Shown here in pieces: positions 1 to 12,615 of a stretch of 64,000 nucleotides of DNA. The stretch is taken from assembly GCA_963691815.1 (NCBI GenBank), contig OY829657.1:20950796-21014795 (forward strand), written 5' to 3'. The first letter of the stretch is position 1; each line of letters starts with the position of its first letter. The translations under genes were made by a program, and so were the position numbers. The stretch is from Echiichthys vipera (taxonomy: Eukaryota; Chordata; Actinopteri; Perciformes; Trachinidae). The notes under the pieces are model-generated. The model searched no databases. It saw only the letters and a program-made list of their open reading frames with translations, and was not told where the DNA came from.

Positions 1-1740
1 CCGCCACAACAAAGCATAATATTTCATGGTCATCACATCAAGGCAAGAGGAGAAAAGAATGCTTGAGAGGGCAGTCTATTAGTGCGACTACAGGTCCAAT
101 CTCATTTGTACACAAAGTGGCACAATACCACCTCTGTCAGGAGGAGCAGATAACAGCTCATCCCCCAGAGACCTAAGGCTGGGATCTGTTAACTTTGAAT
201 TCAGTCAGTTCAAGAACTTTTGTCCAAAAACTTAGGTGAGACTAGTTTGGACTGAACTATAACCAAATAATTTAGTTTTGCATTCAGCATCTATGAAGCA
301 GCAAGGATCTGAGTGACTTTAAGTAAAGGTTTAGCAAATGTAGCCATCTGCTCATGTCTGTATGTGCTTAGTTTACTGACTGCACATGTGTGATACACAT
401 CTACATTTGCAGACACCCAATGTAGTTGAACAGCACTGAGGGCGTCTGTTGTCTGCCCTGCTGTGTTTGTCAGTTCTAGGATATATCAGGGATTTAAAGT
501 TGACTATGATCAGTCAACAGAGTTCTTACATGATGCTGAGCAAAAAAAGGTTTACAATTATTTTTTCTGGACACAGAGATGTCTTATCTCAAGAAATTAT
601 GTTGGCTCTTTACACAAATCCAGACTCTTAGTCCGACAAATGTTTGCTGTTGCTAAATGATTAATGTGTTAAAACAGCACAAACTTATGTTTTTAATTTG
701 AGAAGAAAATCTCTGTACTTAAACTACTTACAGGTTATAAACATGCCACCTAAGAAGATGTGCCACAGTTAAACATTGCTTTGTTTTAGAGGTTTAAAAG
801 CCAAAACACGTTGGTTTGCTGCAGCTTTAATGTGTTTTAAGATCAAATCAGAGTGGCCCAGAGCCTGTTCGACACTGCCAGAGGTGCTGCACCACACTGT
901 GCCCTTGACATCTCGCCACATAGGTAGTATACAACATAACAATTTGCGCTTCATAACACCCCAATTTAACACTTGGATTAAGGCGCAGCAAGGCAGTGCT
1001 TCTCCGAGCTTGTCGCTTCGTAGGAAATGCTAATTAGATTCACCTGGTGGGGCAGCAGACCACCTCCCACAGAACCCACTGAGCTCGCACAAAAGGAATG
1101 GAAAGATATGAACAGAGCAGAGAACAAGGAGGCCACAAACGCTCAGAGGAAGGGGAGGAGGGAATCGACCAAGAAAATGTGAGCGAAAGAGGGAGAGACG
1201 GAAAAAAAAGAATGAGAAGATTAGTTTACTATGCAGCTGCGTTTGAAGTTTCCCTTTAAGAGACACAATTAGGAGGGAAAAATTTGCACTGGTTTAGCGT
1301 GCTATTAAAGCCATACATCTGGGCAATTAAAAAGAGCTACCCAAGGTGTTCAGAATTGTGTCATAAAAGTTAACAGGTCTGCACTGCTCAACAAAACTCT
1401 CTCATCATCGCACACTTCTGTTCCACCTCTTGCCATGTGCCTCAGCTCTGCTTTTCTGAAGTCTTACCAAACAGCCAAACTATGTATTTCACCTCTACTG
1501 AAAATATATTTATAATGATTGACCAGTAACTGTGCAAGTACACCACAACAGATACACCTGGTGAGTCATTAAGCTGTGGACAAGGTCTGCATGCTTTCTT
1601 TTACTGTGTAACAGCCGTCATCTGTCATACCGGTTCACTGGTGTCGGGGCTTTAGAGGCACTTCAGCTCCACTGTGCCGTAATGACTCAATTACTCGTGG
1701 AAGGTAATTTTGGTGAATTTTTGTCTTTGATTTGTGCCAG
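1..1740. other. Non-coding sequence upstream of the first visible smoc1 exon
   Basis: I see no exon I can support here. The short open frames lack splice context and recognisable protein. Because the first smoc1 exon in the window begins in mid-protein, this stretch is most likely smoc1 intron, but that is an inference. Confidence 0.5.
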
Positions 1741-3405
1741 GCTGCCCAGAGGGAAAGAAAGTGGAATTCATTACAAGCTTGTTAGATGCCCTCACCACAG
1801 ACATGGTGCAAGCCATAAACTCACCAGCCCCCTCTGGTGGTGGGAGGTAAGTAGTGTTGCGTAGCATTGAAGACCCAAGACTGTTGTACCTGAGCAGGAA
1901 AGCTCATGTCTGGTTTTCCTCACCCTTCCCTCTGGTTTTCTGGATTGAACGCTAATATTTTATCTTTGACATACAACGCACAGATCTTGGTACAGACATA
2001 GGGTTTGTGTTTACTTTTCATCAGTGCTGGAGCTTTATACACAGATGCGACTGGAAGGTATTTTGGCTCAAACATGACATATTCCATCATGCACACATGC
2101 AGAAAATTGATTTAAATTTTTTTATTAACTTGCCATAAAATTACATGCTGTAATGAAATACTTAACTGACGTAAAACATGAGTGACTGAAGTATCCATAG
2201 TTATATTTTTTTGTTTTGATTTTACTTCATCACAAATCCACAAAATGGACCAATCCTTTATGACTGGAGTGCTGTGATGTCAAATGGCAATGTGTTGTGC
2301 AGAATTTGGAATTGTTAATCATCTTAACTGCATATTCAACAGTTTATCTTTTATGTGAAATTTCTCTTTTTCTTCTATTTTTGGAGCAGTTTACACCAGA
2401 TTTGTTTTTTCCCTTATGCTGATCATTCTAGGTTCTGAAACATTCATGATTCCACTCCCATCTGTTCCTCTTACCCTAACCAGGTTTGTTGAGCCTGATC
2501 CCAGTCACACTTTAGAGGAGAGGGTGGTGCACTGGTACTTCGCCCAGCTGGATAACAATGGCAGCCACGACATCAATAAGAAGGAGCTCAAGCCGTTTAA
2601 GAGGTACCTGAAGAAGAAAGCCAAACCCAAGAAATGTGCTCGCAAGTTCACCGACTACTGTGACCTGAATAAGGACAGAGCCATTTCCCTGCAGGAGCTG
2701 AAAGGCTGCCTGGGCGTCAGCAAAGAGGGTAAGATGAAAAGGAAATCTGGGGAGAATCTGATGGTTGAGAGTGGGTTGGCAGGGTCACAGAGAAGGGTCA
2801 CGACCCAGGTATGAACCTCAGGACAGCTGGCAAAATCTGCATATAGTCTTGTCTCCTTCAACAACTGGTTAGAGATGCCCTTTGGCATGCAGAACCAATT
2901 TTCTACAGTTTAACTGCCAAACTAACGACTTGCAAATTGTTAAGATAATTTTTTTCATGTGTATTTAAGTGTACAAGTGAAAACTGCAACACACAGAACT
3001 GTTCCCATTTATTCCCATATGAGATTGTTACTAATATTCTCATCACGTCAGTTTTAAAAAGAGGAAGGGATGAAGTAACTGTGGTGCATGTGACAAACAG
3101 ATGTGCTGGCAGTCTAAATAAGGTGCAACGTAAACCTTTGTTCACTTTCAAGTCATGAAAGAAAAACAACATAGGTACAGGGACAAATATTTGTTGCAGG
3201 AATCTGCGCTGATGCATAGGGTTTAAAAATATATTTGCTATATTTGAAGTGAACTTAAATTATTTTCTTACGTGACATATTTTAGATTTTGATGATTTAA
3301 TTAAGAAGACTCACTAATCTTTTTTTCTTTTTTGCAGGTAGCTCAACAACAAGTGGCAACCAAGGGACAAGGCAAGGGACAAAATTGTTCAGTAAGCCAA
3401 ACTAA
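1741..3405 (+). CDS. smoc1: smoc1, 3' terminal exons (SPARC-related modular calcium-binding protein 1), partial
   Basis: SMOC1 is a secreted matricellular protein that modulates BMP signalling; only its C-terminal EF-hand domain is in the window. Exon A (1741-1846) reads CPEGKKVEFITSLLDAL and ends in SPAPSGGGR. Exon B (2484-2728) reads FVEPDPSHTLEERVVHWYF. Its first EF-hand loop is DNNGSHDINKKE. A KKKAKPKKCARKF stretch follows, then the second loop DLNKDRAISLQE and the end GCLGVSKE. Exon C starts at 3338, giving GSSTTSGNQGTRQGTKLF. It either stops at TAA 3403-3405 or is spliced again at the donor GTAAG at 3392. Junction phases agree across A, B and C. The wording KKKAKPKKCAR and GCLGVSKE fits SMOC1 better than SMOC2 (family knowledge). 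The 5' exons lie outside the window. The introns (1847-2483, 2729-3337) show nothing else I recognise. Confidence 0.93.
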
Positions 3406-3603
3406 TACGCTTTCTAACTCTGGCTGCCTCTGGCTTTGAGTGCTGTAGTTGAGTTATTGTGTAACCCATTAACATGAACAGTGTATGGGTGAAATGCATC
3501 AGTTTGGAGTAGATACAGCTAGTTTACACATCAGCAAGGCTTTACAAGAGTGAAGTAAGTGTGAATTGTATGTCCTTGTGTTTCTGTATGGATGTGCTAC
3601 AAG

Positions 3604-3641
3604 GTGTGTGTGTGTTTGTGTATGTGTGTGTGTGTGTGTGT
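3604..3641. repeat. (TG)n microsatellite
   Basis: Interrupted run of TG dinucleotides just after the last visible smoc1 exon. Simple repeat; no function inferred. Confidence 0.9.
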
Positions 3642-3726
3642 CCACAGCCGTTCTGCTGTATTTTAGAGAGTTCCAGTGAGTGTTATCTCATGTTATTACC
3701 ATAAAGACAAAAATGACATTCATGGG

Positions 3727-3890
3727 GTGGATGGTGGCTGAGTGGTTAGAGCAGTCACCACATGTAAAGAGGCTGAAGGTCCTCAAGGCAGAGACCGCAG
3801 GTTCGATTCCAACCTTTGCTGCATGGCCCCCCCCTTCACCCCATTTCCTGTCCGTCCTGTATATTAAAGGCTTGAAAACTGCCCAAAAAA
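3727..3890 (+). mobile_element. tRNA-derived SINE
   Basis: A tRNA-like head carries an RNA polymerase III A box (TGGCTGAGTGG, 3735-3745) and a B box (GGTTCGATTCC, 3800-3810). They are spaced as in a Ser/Leu-type tRNA with a long variable arm. A non-tRNA body follows (C-rich run, then CATTTCCTGTCCGTCCTGT) and an A-rich end. This head-body-tail order is that of a teleost SINE. It is not a functional tRNA because the acceptor stem cannot be closed. The exact family was not determined. Confidence 0.8.
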
Positions 3891-6800
3891 GTTTTACATT
3901 TATTGTTTAATCCTGATTGACTTAAAAAAAAACATGCCAATTCTTAAGATTACTTTTGTATGGTCTCAACCCTCTATTATTTTAATTTAATTTATTTTCT
4001 CCACAAATTAATAATTGTGTCTATAAATTGTCAGAAAATAGAAAGTTAAATATTGTTAACATAGTTAAATAATTTTCTGCTCAAGCCTAGAGTGTCTTTT
4101 GAGTGTTTGAGTGTTTTTTTGGAGCATCAGTCCAAAACCCAAATATATTTATTTAGTTTACTATCATATATACAAAAGGAAAGCAGCAAATCCTCACATC
4201 TGAGAAGCTGATATCACAGAAGGTTTGGCATTTTTGAAATATTTAAACAGTTCAATTATTAAAATAGTTGCAATTTTCTGTCAATCTTTTAATTGTTCCA
4301 GCTCTTTCTATCTTTTCGTCCGTCTTCTTCTCAATCTCTTTTCAATCCGTCGGGAGTCCCCCCTATTGAGCGATTATTGGTCCTGTTGGTGCTGTTGACT
4401 CTGGCGACTGGGTCAGTTACGCGCCACAGAACACTGAAGTCATGTGTTTGCCTTGGCGCTGCCCCACTGCGCCTGGAGAACAGTGGCTCAGAGCGGGCAT
4501 AACGTCAGGCCTCTCGGACCCTGGACACAGCTGCCAGGATAAACAGAAGCCGGTATTGGAAGAGCAGAAGAGGCTCGGCTGGTTGTTTTCGCTGTGGTCA
4601 CCGAATCTCTCACCTTCATGCTTAAGTGGCCTGACAGGTTTATACAGCACCTTATGCTGCCACTCAGGCACTCTGAGCTAGTGATGATTGTGGAGAGAGT
4701 GAGGTATGAAAAGAGAGGAGAGACGGAGGAAGACTGCATGGAAGAAGCAGGAGTCTGTAAGAACATATGGTAGCATTCTGCCTTGACTAAGATAGACAGC
4801 CATTGTGTTCAGGTACAGTATGTCTAGCTGATCCTCAACGGCCTAGATCCCTTCAAGTCAAGATGCCTTTGCCAGACATTAAATCTTATCATGCTCTGTC
4901 ACAGCTTTGGAGCGTCACTGGTGTGATGTTGGACATATTTACAGTATGTGCTTTTTGGTGAGGAATTGTGAGTATGAAGGGCAGAATAGAGCACATCTGT
5001 ATGAAGCGCCTGGCTCTCCACACCTTGACAACGGCAAAAGGAAAACATCTGAATACCTTGTGTGAGTTTTGAAGTGTTGCAGAGGGTGGCATCCATCCTC
5101 TGGAGGGACTGGAATCCTCATTTTAGATGAGTTAAGTAACAGAAGCCTAGAGCATGGATTTCTCTTCTCACAGTCAGGCCTTCGGTGAGCAGCAGGTCTG
5201 GTAGTTCAGATGGTCCCAGTATGATGTCTCCTTCACTATTATGAACAAAATACAAAAACATACAACTATTTAACTTGTTGCAATGGGTTTTGACAGCAGG
5301 GTTCATGGTGTTCTTTTCAAAAGTCCAATTCCATTTAGAAAGACATAAATCTACTTTTGACTAAGTACAAACACATGCGTGCGTGCACAAAACACACCAA
5401 ACATGGGAAAACATATTTATAAGATATTAGAGGATCTATTCTCCATGCTTACAGAGGTTTCAGTTAGGAGGACGCATAGGCTGTTGTTGAGCATGAGTTG
5501 ATCTGTATTTTTTCCTTAACATAAGCCCCTTTTAACACATGTACTGCAACACTGAAATTATCTACATTACCCAGAGAAGCTGTATGTGAGAACGCAAATG
5601 TCCAAATCAGTTGGATCGTTAGGTGGACGGATTTTAGTCCTTGGTACCAACACTAGTATTCCATGTAATGTCCCATTGAGTACATGAGTGAATGTTTTTC
5701 ATTCAACCTTTAATTAACCTCGAAGAAGCATTGAGGGCATGCCCTCAATTTCAATGATATAATGAGAGAGGAGCTCATTGGCCAGAGAATTCACAGCGAG
5801 TGAGTGGGCGTGTTGATGATGTTTCTATCACGCAGCTGGCGCAAAACCGTAAGAAAAAAAACAACCTAGGGTGAAAAAGAAGGGCCATTTACACAAAGAC
5901 ACCAACAAAAATATCTAACTGGAACAAGATTTGGAAGCTTCTGTCGATTAGGACCGACTCCAATATCGTCAGACAATTTCAAGGAATGGCAAGAGAATAC
6001 AGCGAGATCCCCGTTGTGTCCTGCCTCCTGCACGCCATACCCAGGCACCGACGCTTGCTCCCCTAAACTAAATTGAGTATTTCCAGTAGGTGAGAAAGGG
6101 TCTGACATGGACAATCTTCCGCTGAGTAAAAGGGAAACTTGTCTGAACATGATCTGTCGGACATTGTCCTGAATTCATATGAGAATACTGCTTACAGTAT
6201 GTGGCGTGCTGCTTTTTACTAGTCGCAGCACAAATTCACACATAGTTAGACTAAAAGTAATTTAATTTCATAAAGAGTGATTAACAGACAATAACGGTTT
6301 GCTGGTAGATGATAGAAAGATTATATCGCTATGATGACTTATTGTGGAACATGGAGTATTACCACTTCAAAGCTTGTGTTGACAGAATAGTCAGATGTGC
6401 AGATGGTGTTATGCTTCTTGTATCCTGTCTGCTGTTTTCCGTCAAACTCCTCACTTCCTTTCTCGTCTCCTCTACTTCTCTATTCGTCTCTTCCTCTCCT
6501 GTTTGTCCTGGCTGTGTCCGTCATTAGGCAGGAATGAAAGGAAGGCATTATGAGGCAGGCCTGGCACCGCGACTGCAGGACTATTAGAGAGCCCAGAGCG
6601 CTGTTCTCTCAGAGCCAACAGCAATTACTCTACACCACTTGTGTTTTAATTACCGTTACATCAGCTCTTCACACTGTACTGTGAAACAGAGGTAAAAAAA
6701 AGAGGACTGAAACTGTTAGATAAGCATTGCATTGGTCACCATCACTAACTGTTGCTCCTATTCCTTATTTCATGGGCTGACAGTAAAGTCAGGTCTGTGT

Positions 6801-8593
6801 ATCTCCTTTTCCCCTAGTTGCTACCATGCACAGGTATACCATGATTCCCAGGTCTTGAGCCAAGTGTCTTTATCGGCTGGTCCCAGGTGAGATGAGGCGA
6901 TTCACTGCTAGACGGGATCTGCTTTCAGCTCTTTATCAAAAGTGGGGCCAAGGTGTCCAGGGAGAGGCTAGGGAGCTTTGTGTTGTTAATGGCACAGACA
7001 GTGTCCTCAGTGACTGGGAGGAGAGGAGGGAGAGGACTATTCGCTGCTCTGGAGCCTGGTAATTGCAAAGGCGATTCATCAGAACTACTGTGGCTCAGCT
7101 CCTCACAACGGAGACATTTATCTGAGCAAAAGAGAAGAAGAGCAGCATGACTTCACTGGAGGTATCAGGAAGTATTGTGGTACTGTAGAGTTTAACAGGT
7201 AGAGTATTCCACTATTGTTGCCAACGTTAAGGGTTTATGACACTGAATACAGAAAATACTACAGTTTGTTGCACAATCTTGCTCGAAAGTTACTTTTCAA
7301 TTCATCAACACCACAAAAGGCCGAACTATTGTCAAATAATAGCTGGTCTGAATCTTTTTGGTTGAAATATTTCAACATTCAAATACCTTTCCATGATTTA
7401 TTTATATCCTGTTTTCACCCAAATTAATGCTGCCAGACTCAAGGACGCCAATGTCTGACTCTCAGTCCTCCTATTCAATGCAATCTTGTCTTTTGCGTTT
7501 GGAGGGAAAGGTATTTTTCAGCAGCAGGTGCACATTTTGTAACGCTTTTAAACACTTGTTAGGTGTGGGGAAAGATGACGGTTAGGGTTAGAATAACTAC
7601 GTATGTTACGTCGTTTAAGTTATGCACATTACATTGCGTAAAAAGTTCAAAGTTGACTTTTGGTTTCAAACGGGACACAAGCAGCGGTCTCCTGGGTGAA
7701 AGTTTACCGTTTCTTTGTTCTCCTCCCTACACATACTTTGGCAGACTTTGATTGTGTCAAAGACAAACCGAATCCAAACAAAATACATTTCCCTTGAAAC
7801 ATTGAGGTTGTATGGCAAAGTCATTTTTAGGAGACACGGTCAACTGGTGATATGGGTCCAACCAAACAATCTACATAACTACAAGCAAGATTAACATGAA
7901 ACGTATTATTATAGGCAGAAATTTCTATTTGTATGTCAACATCAAACTCAGAAATTTTAATGAGCAGATTCATGCTCCTCAGAAGATGAATCATTTCCAT
8001 CAAACTGTTTTCCTTTAGTGCCCTCTAGTCAAATTTTTAAATCTCAACACAAAATCTAGTTTTACCGTTGATATTCGTGTTCAGTGAGTCAATAGATTTA
8101 ATTAATTAATCATGACTCAATGTAGCAGCGATTGATCGCAACATCTTTTTTTTAATTTGAAGTTTTTAAAAGAAAGAACTCTCTTTAGCTACTGTTTGCT
8201 GAAACAGCTATTGTGTTGTGCCACATCACTCTTTGTGCATCGAGGTATCTTTCTGTAGTTTTTTCAAAGTAGAGTAAGGAAAATATTGTACAGCTTGTTT
8301 GGATACAATTACAGTCAGTGTTGTGTTTCTGTAACAGGCATTTATTTACATAAAAATGTCATGGCTATGACTGCTACAGTAGTCATCTGGATCCAACTAG
8401 TCATGGTATAATGTCATACACTCTACTACAGCACTCACTCATATGGAAGGGAATCTGTGATTTATGGAGGACTGGAGGGATTGAGATGCTTAAAAAAATA
8501 TTTGACTGAAGGAAATGTATCGTCTGAGAGGACAGGAGCTGAAATCAGCTGGACTTAAACAGCAATGATAGAGAGTGCACCTGCAGACCTCCA

Positions 8594-8594
<1 letters not shown>
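3891..8594. other. Intergenic, no gene seen (4.7 kb)
   Basis: No exon with splice sites and recognisable protein was found on either strand. There is a perfect 20-bp palindrome at 5730-5749. Two stretches, 4300-4640 and 6540-6690, are richer in GC and structured motifs than their surroundings. The second contains homeodomain-type TAATTA cores. They could be conserved non-coding elements, but that cannot be decided without a comparison. The rest is AT-rich non-coding DNA. Confidence 0.5.
5730..5749. repeat. Perfect 20-bp palindrome
   Basis: ATTGAGGGCATGCCCTCAAT equals its own reverse complement over all 20 bases. The flanking bases do not extend it. It could form a cruciform or bind a dimeric factor; no function is assigned. 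Confidence 0.9.

Positions 8595-8634
<40 letters not shown>
8595..8634. repeat. (CA)n microsatellite
   Basis: About 20 uninterrupted CA units. Looser CA-rich sequence continues to about 8800, which produces several spurious open frames rich in Thr/His or Cys/Val. Confidence 0.95.
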
Positions 8635-8637
<3 letters not shown>

Positions 8638-8799
8638 ATATCATGTAGGCCAGTAGAGTCCAGACAGACACACTGCACATACCTGCAAACACAACATATT
8701 GATAGATGGATGGACATATACGGACAAACACAACCCCATTTTGAATGCACAAGCATGCAAATGGATGCATGCAAATATACACACACACACATGCACACA

Positions 8800-11339
8800 G
8801 CCTGAGCTCTCACAGGGCTCAGGAGGACCTCTGCTCCATACTGACAACCATCTGTAAGCAATCTAAACTCTTTACCCATCTCCCTTTCTCCCAGACCTCT
8901 CTTTCTTTCTCTCTCCCTCCTCAACCACTAATCTGATGGATGAGTGAGCAGTCCATCCCTTGAGCAGCACACGGACTGTCCCAATCAGTTTCAGCAGGAA
9001 TGCAACACAACACACATCTTCAGAGACTGTTGAGTTGTAGCTTGGTTGTAACCTAACGTCAGCACATTGATTGTACGTGTGGTGCGTTTGGGTGTAGGTG
9101 GGGTTTATAGTTCGTAAACACGTAAACTCAAAGAAAATCAGATAGTTAAAAAGGGGAAAACATCTCAGAAATGTTTCTGTTGAAAATAAAATGTGAAAAT
9201 TAGGAAATAAAATATTTAATGTAAATGAAACATTTACTTACGCACTAGATAGCAGAAGCTGTGTTGCTTTACTAAAGTTACTTTTAATAAGTTTTACTTT
9301 TGTTACACACCTACTGTAGTTACTTTTGATGGAAGGAATTAGGAAGGAAACGGTAACTGGCGTAATGATAAACTGCCATATTACCGTTTAAAATTTAATT
9401 GTCATAAAAACCACGTTTGAATACAGACTTTGACATCACATTTGATATCACAATAAATATTCATACATCAGTCTTCCAGAAGCCGGCGCAGCAACGTGGG
9501 TTTGTTTTGCATCGATTAAATATGGTGGAAGACAGTGACAAAGTAAATCCGTCTGTAGAAAAGTGCTGCTATGTTATTAATGTTAATGCATTATTATACT
9601 ATGTATGTTTTTATTTGTGGTTTTCAGAATATAAAATGGTGTATCAGTACTTTCTGAAAATTGTAGCTCATTTTATTACCACAATAACACTGATAGCTGC
9701 AATAATTTTGTTCACTATAATCATGATGTGGAATTTTCATACCGTTTCACGTCTAAAGTGCCTAATACAGAAAAATTAAAAAACCATAGTGAGCCAAATA
9801 CAAATGAAAAATGTATTAAATAGTACTTTTTTTTATTATTCAGGAAAATTATGCTGGTGGATTGTTATCAGCTGCAGAGGACGGGTCTGCTTTCCACATG
9901 GACATCACTAGTACCACATTGTCCATGTGGAAGTGTGTAGTATGCATCACTAGTATAAGTTTTTATTAAACTATATTAGAATATGCTTACATTATTTAAA
10001 TCATGTGTATGTGTGAGTCTGTGAACGTGAGCTTCTGCCTATGGAGGGATGCCATTGTCTTGTCACGCAATAGCAATGCGCAGGCGCATCTGTATGCCAG
10101 ATACGAAAACAGATGAGTGAATACATCTTTTCTTCCCTCTCTTGTCCGTCTGTCTTTCTGTTTCCCAGTAGGTCGTCTGGTGTGAGAAGAGAAGGATCCA
10201 AAAGCTGAGACGAGAGCAGAGGGCACAGAGGGAAGGCATCTGTACGCTTGCTGACAAGAAAGAGAAAGATGGAGCAGAAAAATCAAGAAGTTCCTGAGTT
10301 TCAAACAAGTGAACAGAAAAACAAGAAAACGAAGCGGCGCCAAAATCTTTGCACTTTCTCCTCCCTATGTTTGACATTTTATTTGTTTGTATGTGGGTTT
10401 TTTTCTCTTGAAGTGACTGAAAAGGTTTAGGTAAGAATGAGAATATATTTGTAAAAAGATGACAGGCTCACCACTGGAAGATGTGTTTGTTACCACATTT
10501 CCCCTTGTGTTTAGTCTGCTGTTGTGATTCCTTCTGTCCTCATATAACAGGCACTAACACATTTTGTGGCTATTAAATTAAGCCTACATTTCCCCGTTAC
10601 ATAGAAGAGCAAAACAGACAAGTGGTAACTCACTAAAGAGGAGCTTACAGTGAGTCCCATTCAGCCCAAATGTTGCTTGATACTCAATAGGAGGTGCTAC
10701 GGCAATGTAGACCAATTTAAACGAATGTGTTATGTTGTATGTGAGCATGCAATATTAAGTGAGCGGCATGTATTAGAATTAAACTGTGACCATGAAGTCT
10801 AATTTATCAGCACAGAATTAGCTGTATGAATCCCCTTGCACTGTACAGAACTTTCTAGATACATTAACATTTTGGCTTAAAAATTTGATCTTGTGAACAA
10901 TGTCTGAGATGTGTTATGTCTGGTGTTCAGTATATACCAGTGTTGGGGAAAGCTAGCTGTAAGTTAAGTACTTGCCTACCACACGGTTATTTAAAAAGTT
11001 GTACTTTTTGAGCAGCCAAAACCAATGCAAGACCAATATGTTGTACGTACAGTAGTTTTCTCAGATTTAGCATGTTGTCTGCACAAGATGCCTTACGGTT
11101 CTTTTGTTTTTCTACTGGTTTTTATAAAGTTGCTTATGAAAACATTTAATAATTATAGGTAAAAAAAACAATTCAAAAAGCCAATAAAAACAGAACTGAA
11201 AAATGTGTTACAGTTGTTGGTTATAACAAATGTAATGTGTATGGGAGTACGTCTAAAATGATGCATCCCTACAACACTGGTATAGTACATACAGCCTTAT
11301 CAGTGTACCAACGCAGCTGCATGCAGGTAAAACACTTCT
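8800..11339. other. Intergenic, no gene seen
   Basis: No supported exon. A 120-codon open frame at 9417-9779 (+) lies in AT-rich sequence, has no recognisable domain and no intron context, and is treated as chance. A short hairpin sits at 9892-9932. Confidence 0.5.
9892..9932. repeat. Inverted repeat (13-bp arms)
   Basis: The left arm TTCCACATGGACA (9892-9904) is the exact reverse complement of the right arm TGTCCATGTGGAA (9920-9932), with a 15-bp loop. A CACTAGTA motif recurs in and just after the loop. It may be the remnant of a small hairpin transposon. Confidence 0.75.
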
Positions 11340-11625
11340 ACGTACATATTAAAGCTGCATTAATTCTTTTTTGAGACACACAACTCTGAAATATAATTGC
11401 CTCATAAAGCTGTTATGGCTAACACAGAGCAAATTATCCAAGTCCAATTGCAAGGTTTTGGTCTCCACCAACTCCTGAGGGAAATATCTGGTTCTTCATC
11501 AGCTAAAGGCTCCAATATGTTCACCAGCTGGTTGCCAATGTTATCTGTCTGGTGTTTGATGTTGAGCACGTAGCATATAATCGGTCATTATGTTTTATTT
11601 GCTGAAAACAGTATAATAAAAGTTC
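11340..11625. repeat. Teleost dispersed repeat, fragment
   Basis: The stretch containing TTTTGGTCTCCACCAACTCC, then GGGAAATATCTGG and CACCAGCTGGTTGCCAATG, resembles a high-copy repeat I recall from many percomorph genomes. A reverse-oriented fragment occurs at 15180-15450, where GTTGGTGGAGACCAAAA is the complement. I recognise the pattern but cannot name the family with certainty. Confidence 0.6.
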
Positions 11626-11627
11626 TT

Positions 11628-12479
11628 TACACACCGGGGGTGTGACAAATGACGTGAAAATGATTAAAGTTATAATCCGTAGGATTTTCACCTTGTTAAC
11701 TGTCTTTTAAGTTACTATCCATCAAAGAGTGAGTTAGATCAGTGGTGATTGATCATATGACCCACTAATGAAAGAAAAATCAGAAATCGGGAACTTCCAA
11801 CTTCTGAGTCAGGCTCGCTCTAATGTGTCTGACCGGCGCAGGTCCATTTCATTACTGCTGACTCATAATGGAGGATCAACAGACAGAGAAAGAAGACCAT
11901 TCAACTTCCAGTCCAAAGAAAAAGAAACAAAAAACGAATCAAAGTAAAGTAAATAAATAAATAATCAAAAAGCATAACAACCACTTACGTGACACGATGG
12001 AGGGTTCTGAAAGAACAAAAGAGGCTGAGGAAAGGAGCTCTGGGAGATGAGGTCCCAGAGGCTCACCTGCAATTACATCTTACTGCCTAAGAGGCCGCTA
12101 GAACCAACGTATCTCTATTCTTACGGATTAAAAACTTTAATACTTGCCTGCAAATTTTGCATCAAAACTATTCATGCTGGCAGCGATGCAACACTTGTTC
12201 AATAAAAGGGTTAAAAATTTGCGCAGGCAAAAGATCAACTCCCACTACAAGATCAACAACCGTTGAAAGAGTAATAGTGTTTTCGTTTTTTGTAGCAGAC
12301 TATGGAGCCACCGTGTTGTTTTGTAATCCTCAAAGCATACGACACAACATGATCGGTTGATGCTTTTCTTCACCTTGCGAAAGCTCATAAAAATCGACTT
12401 TGATCTGTGTTTTTTCAGTGTGTGGAAGTATTCATGACAATGTGAATTAATCGCACCACAAAAATACCCCCGGTGTGTA
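11628..12479. mobile_element. Possible non-autonomous DNA transposon with 14-bp terminal inverted repeats
   Basis: TACACACCGGGGGT (11628-11641) and its exact reverse complement ACCCCCGGTGTGTA (12466-12479) bracket 852 bp. If the element starts at CACACC, both ends abut a TA, consistent with a TA target duplication of the Tc1/mariner type. No transposase frame is visible inside, so it would be non-autonomous. The interior has a purine-rich stretch at 11870-11950 and looks repetitive. The TIR match is seen directly; the class is inference. Confidence 0.55.
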
Positions 12480-12564
12480 TATGACTTATGGATGCTAATA
12501 CCAAACTCTCAGTGTTCCTCCTTTCATAATCCACTGGATTTCATATTGATATAAAAAAAATACA

Positions 12565-12615
12565 ATTAATGTAAGCCTCCCGAGACCATCCTGATCTCGC
12601 CAAGCTTACATTAAT
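12565..12615. repeat. Hairpin, 12-bp arms plus inner stem
   Basis: ATTAATGTAAGC (12565-12576) and GCTTACATTAAT (12604-12615) are exact reverse complements. Inside them CGAGA (12581-12585) pairs with TCTCG (12595-12599), giving a nested stem. A T-run follows. It may be a transposon end or a small structured element. Confidence 0.7.

Noticed and set aside
3735..3810. tRNA gene
   Set aside because: A and B boxes are present but no acceptor stem closes and a SINE body and A-rich tail follow.
8490..8924. 144-codon reverse frame rich in Cys/Val
   Set aside because: Produced by translation of the CA microsatellite.
9417..9779. 120-codon forward open frame with hydrophobic C-terminal half
   Set aside because: AT-rich low-complexity sequence, no recognisable domain, no splice or promoter context; probably chance.
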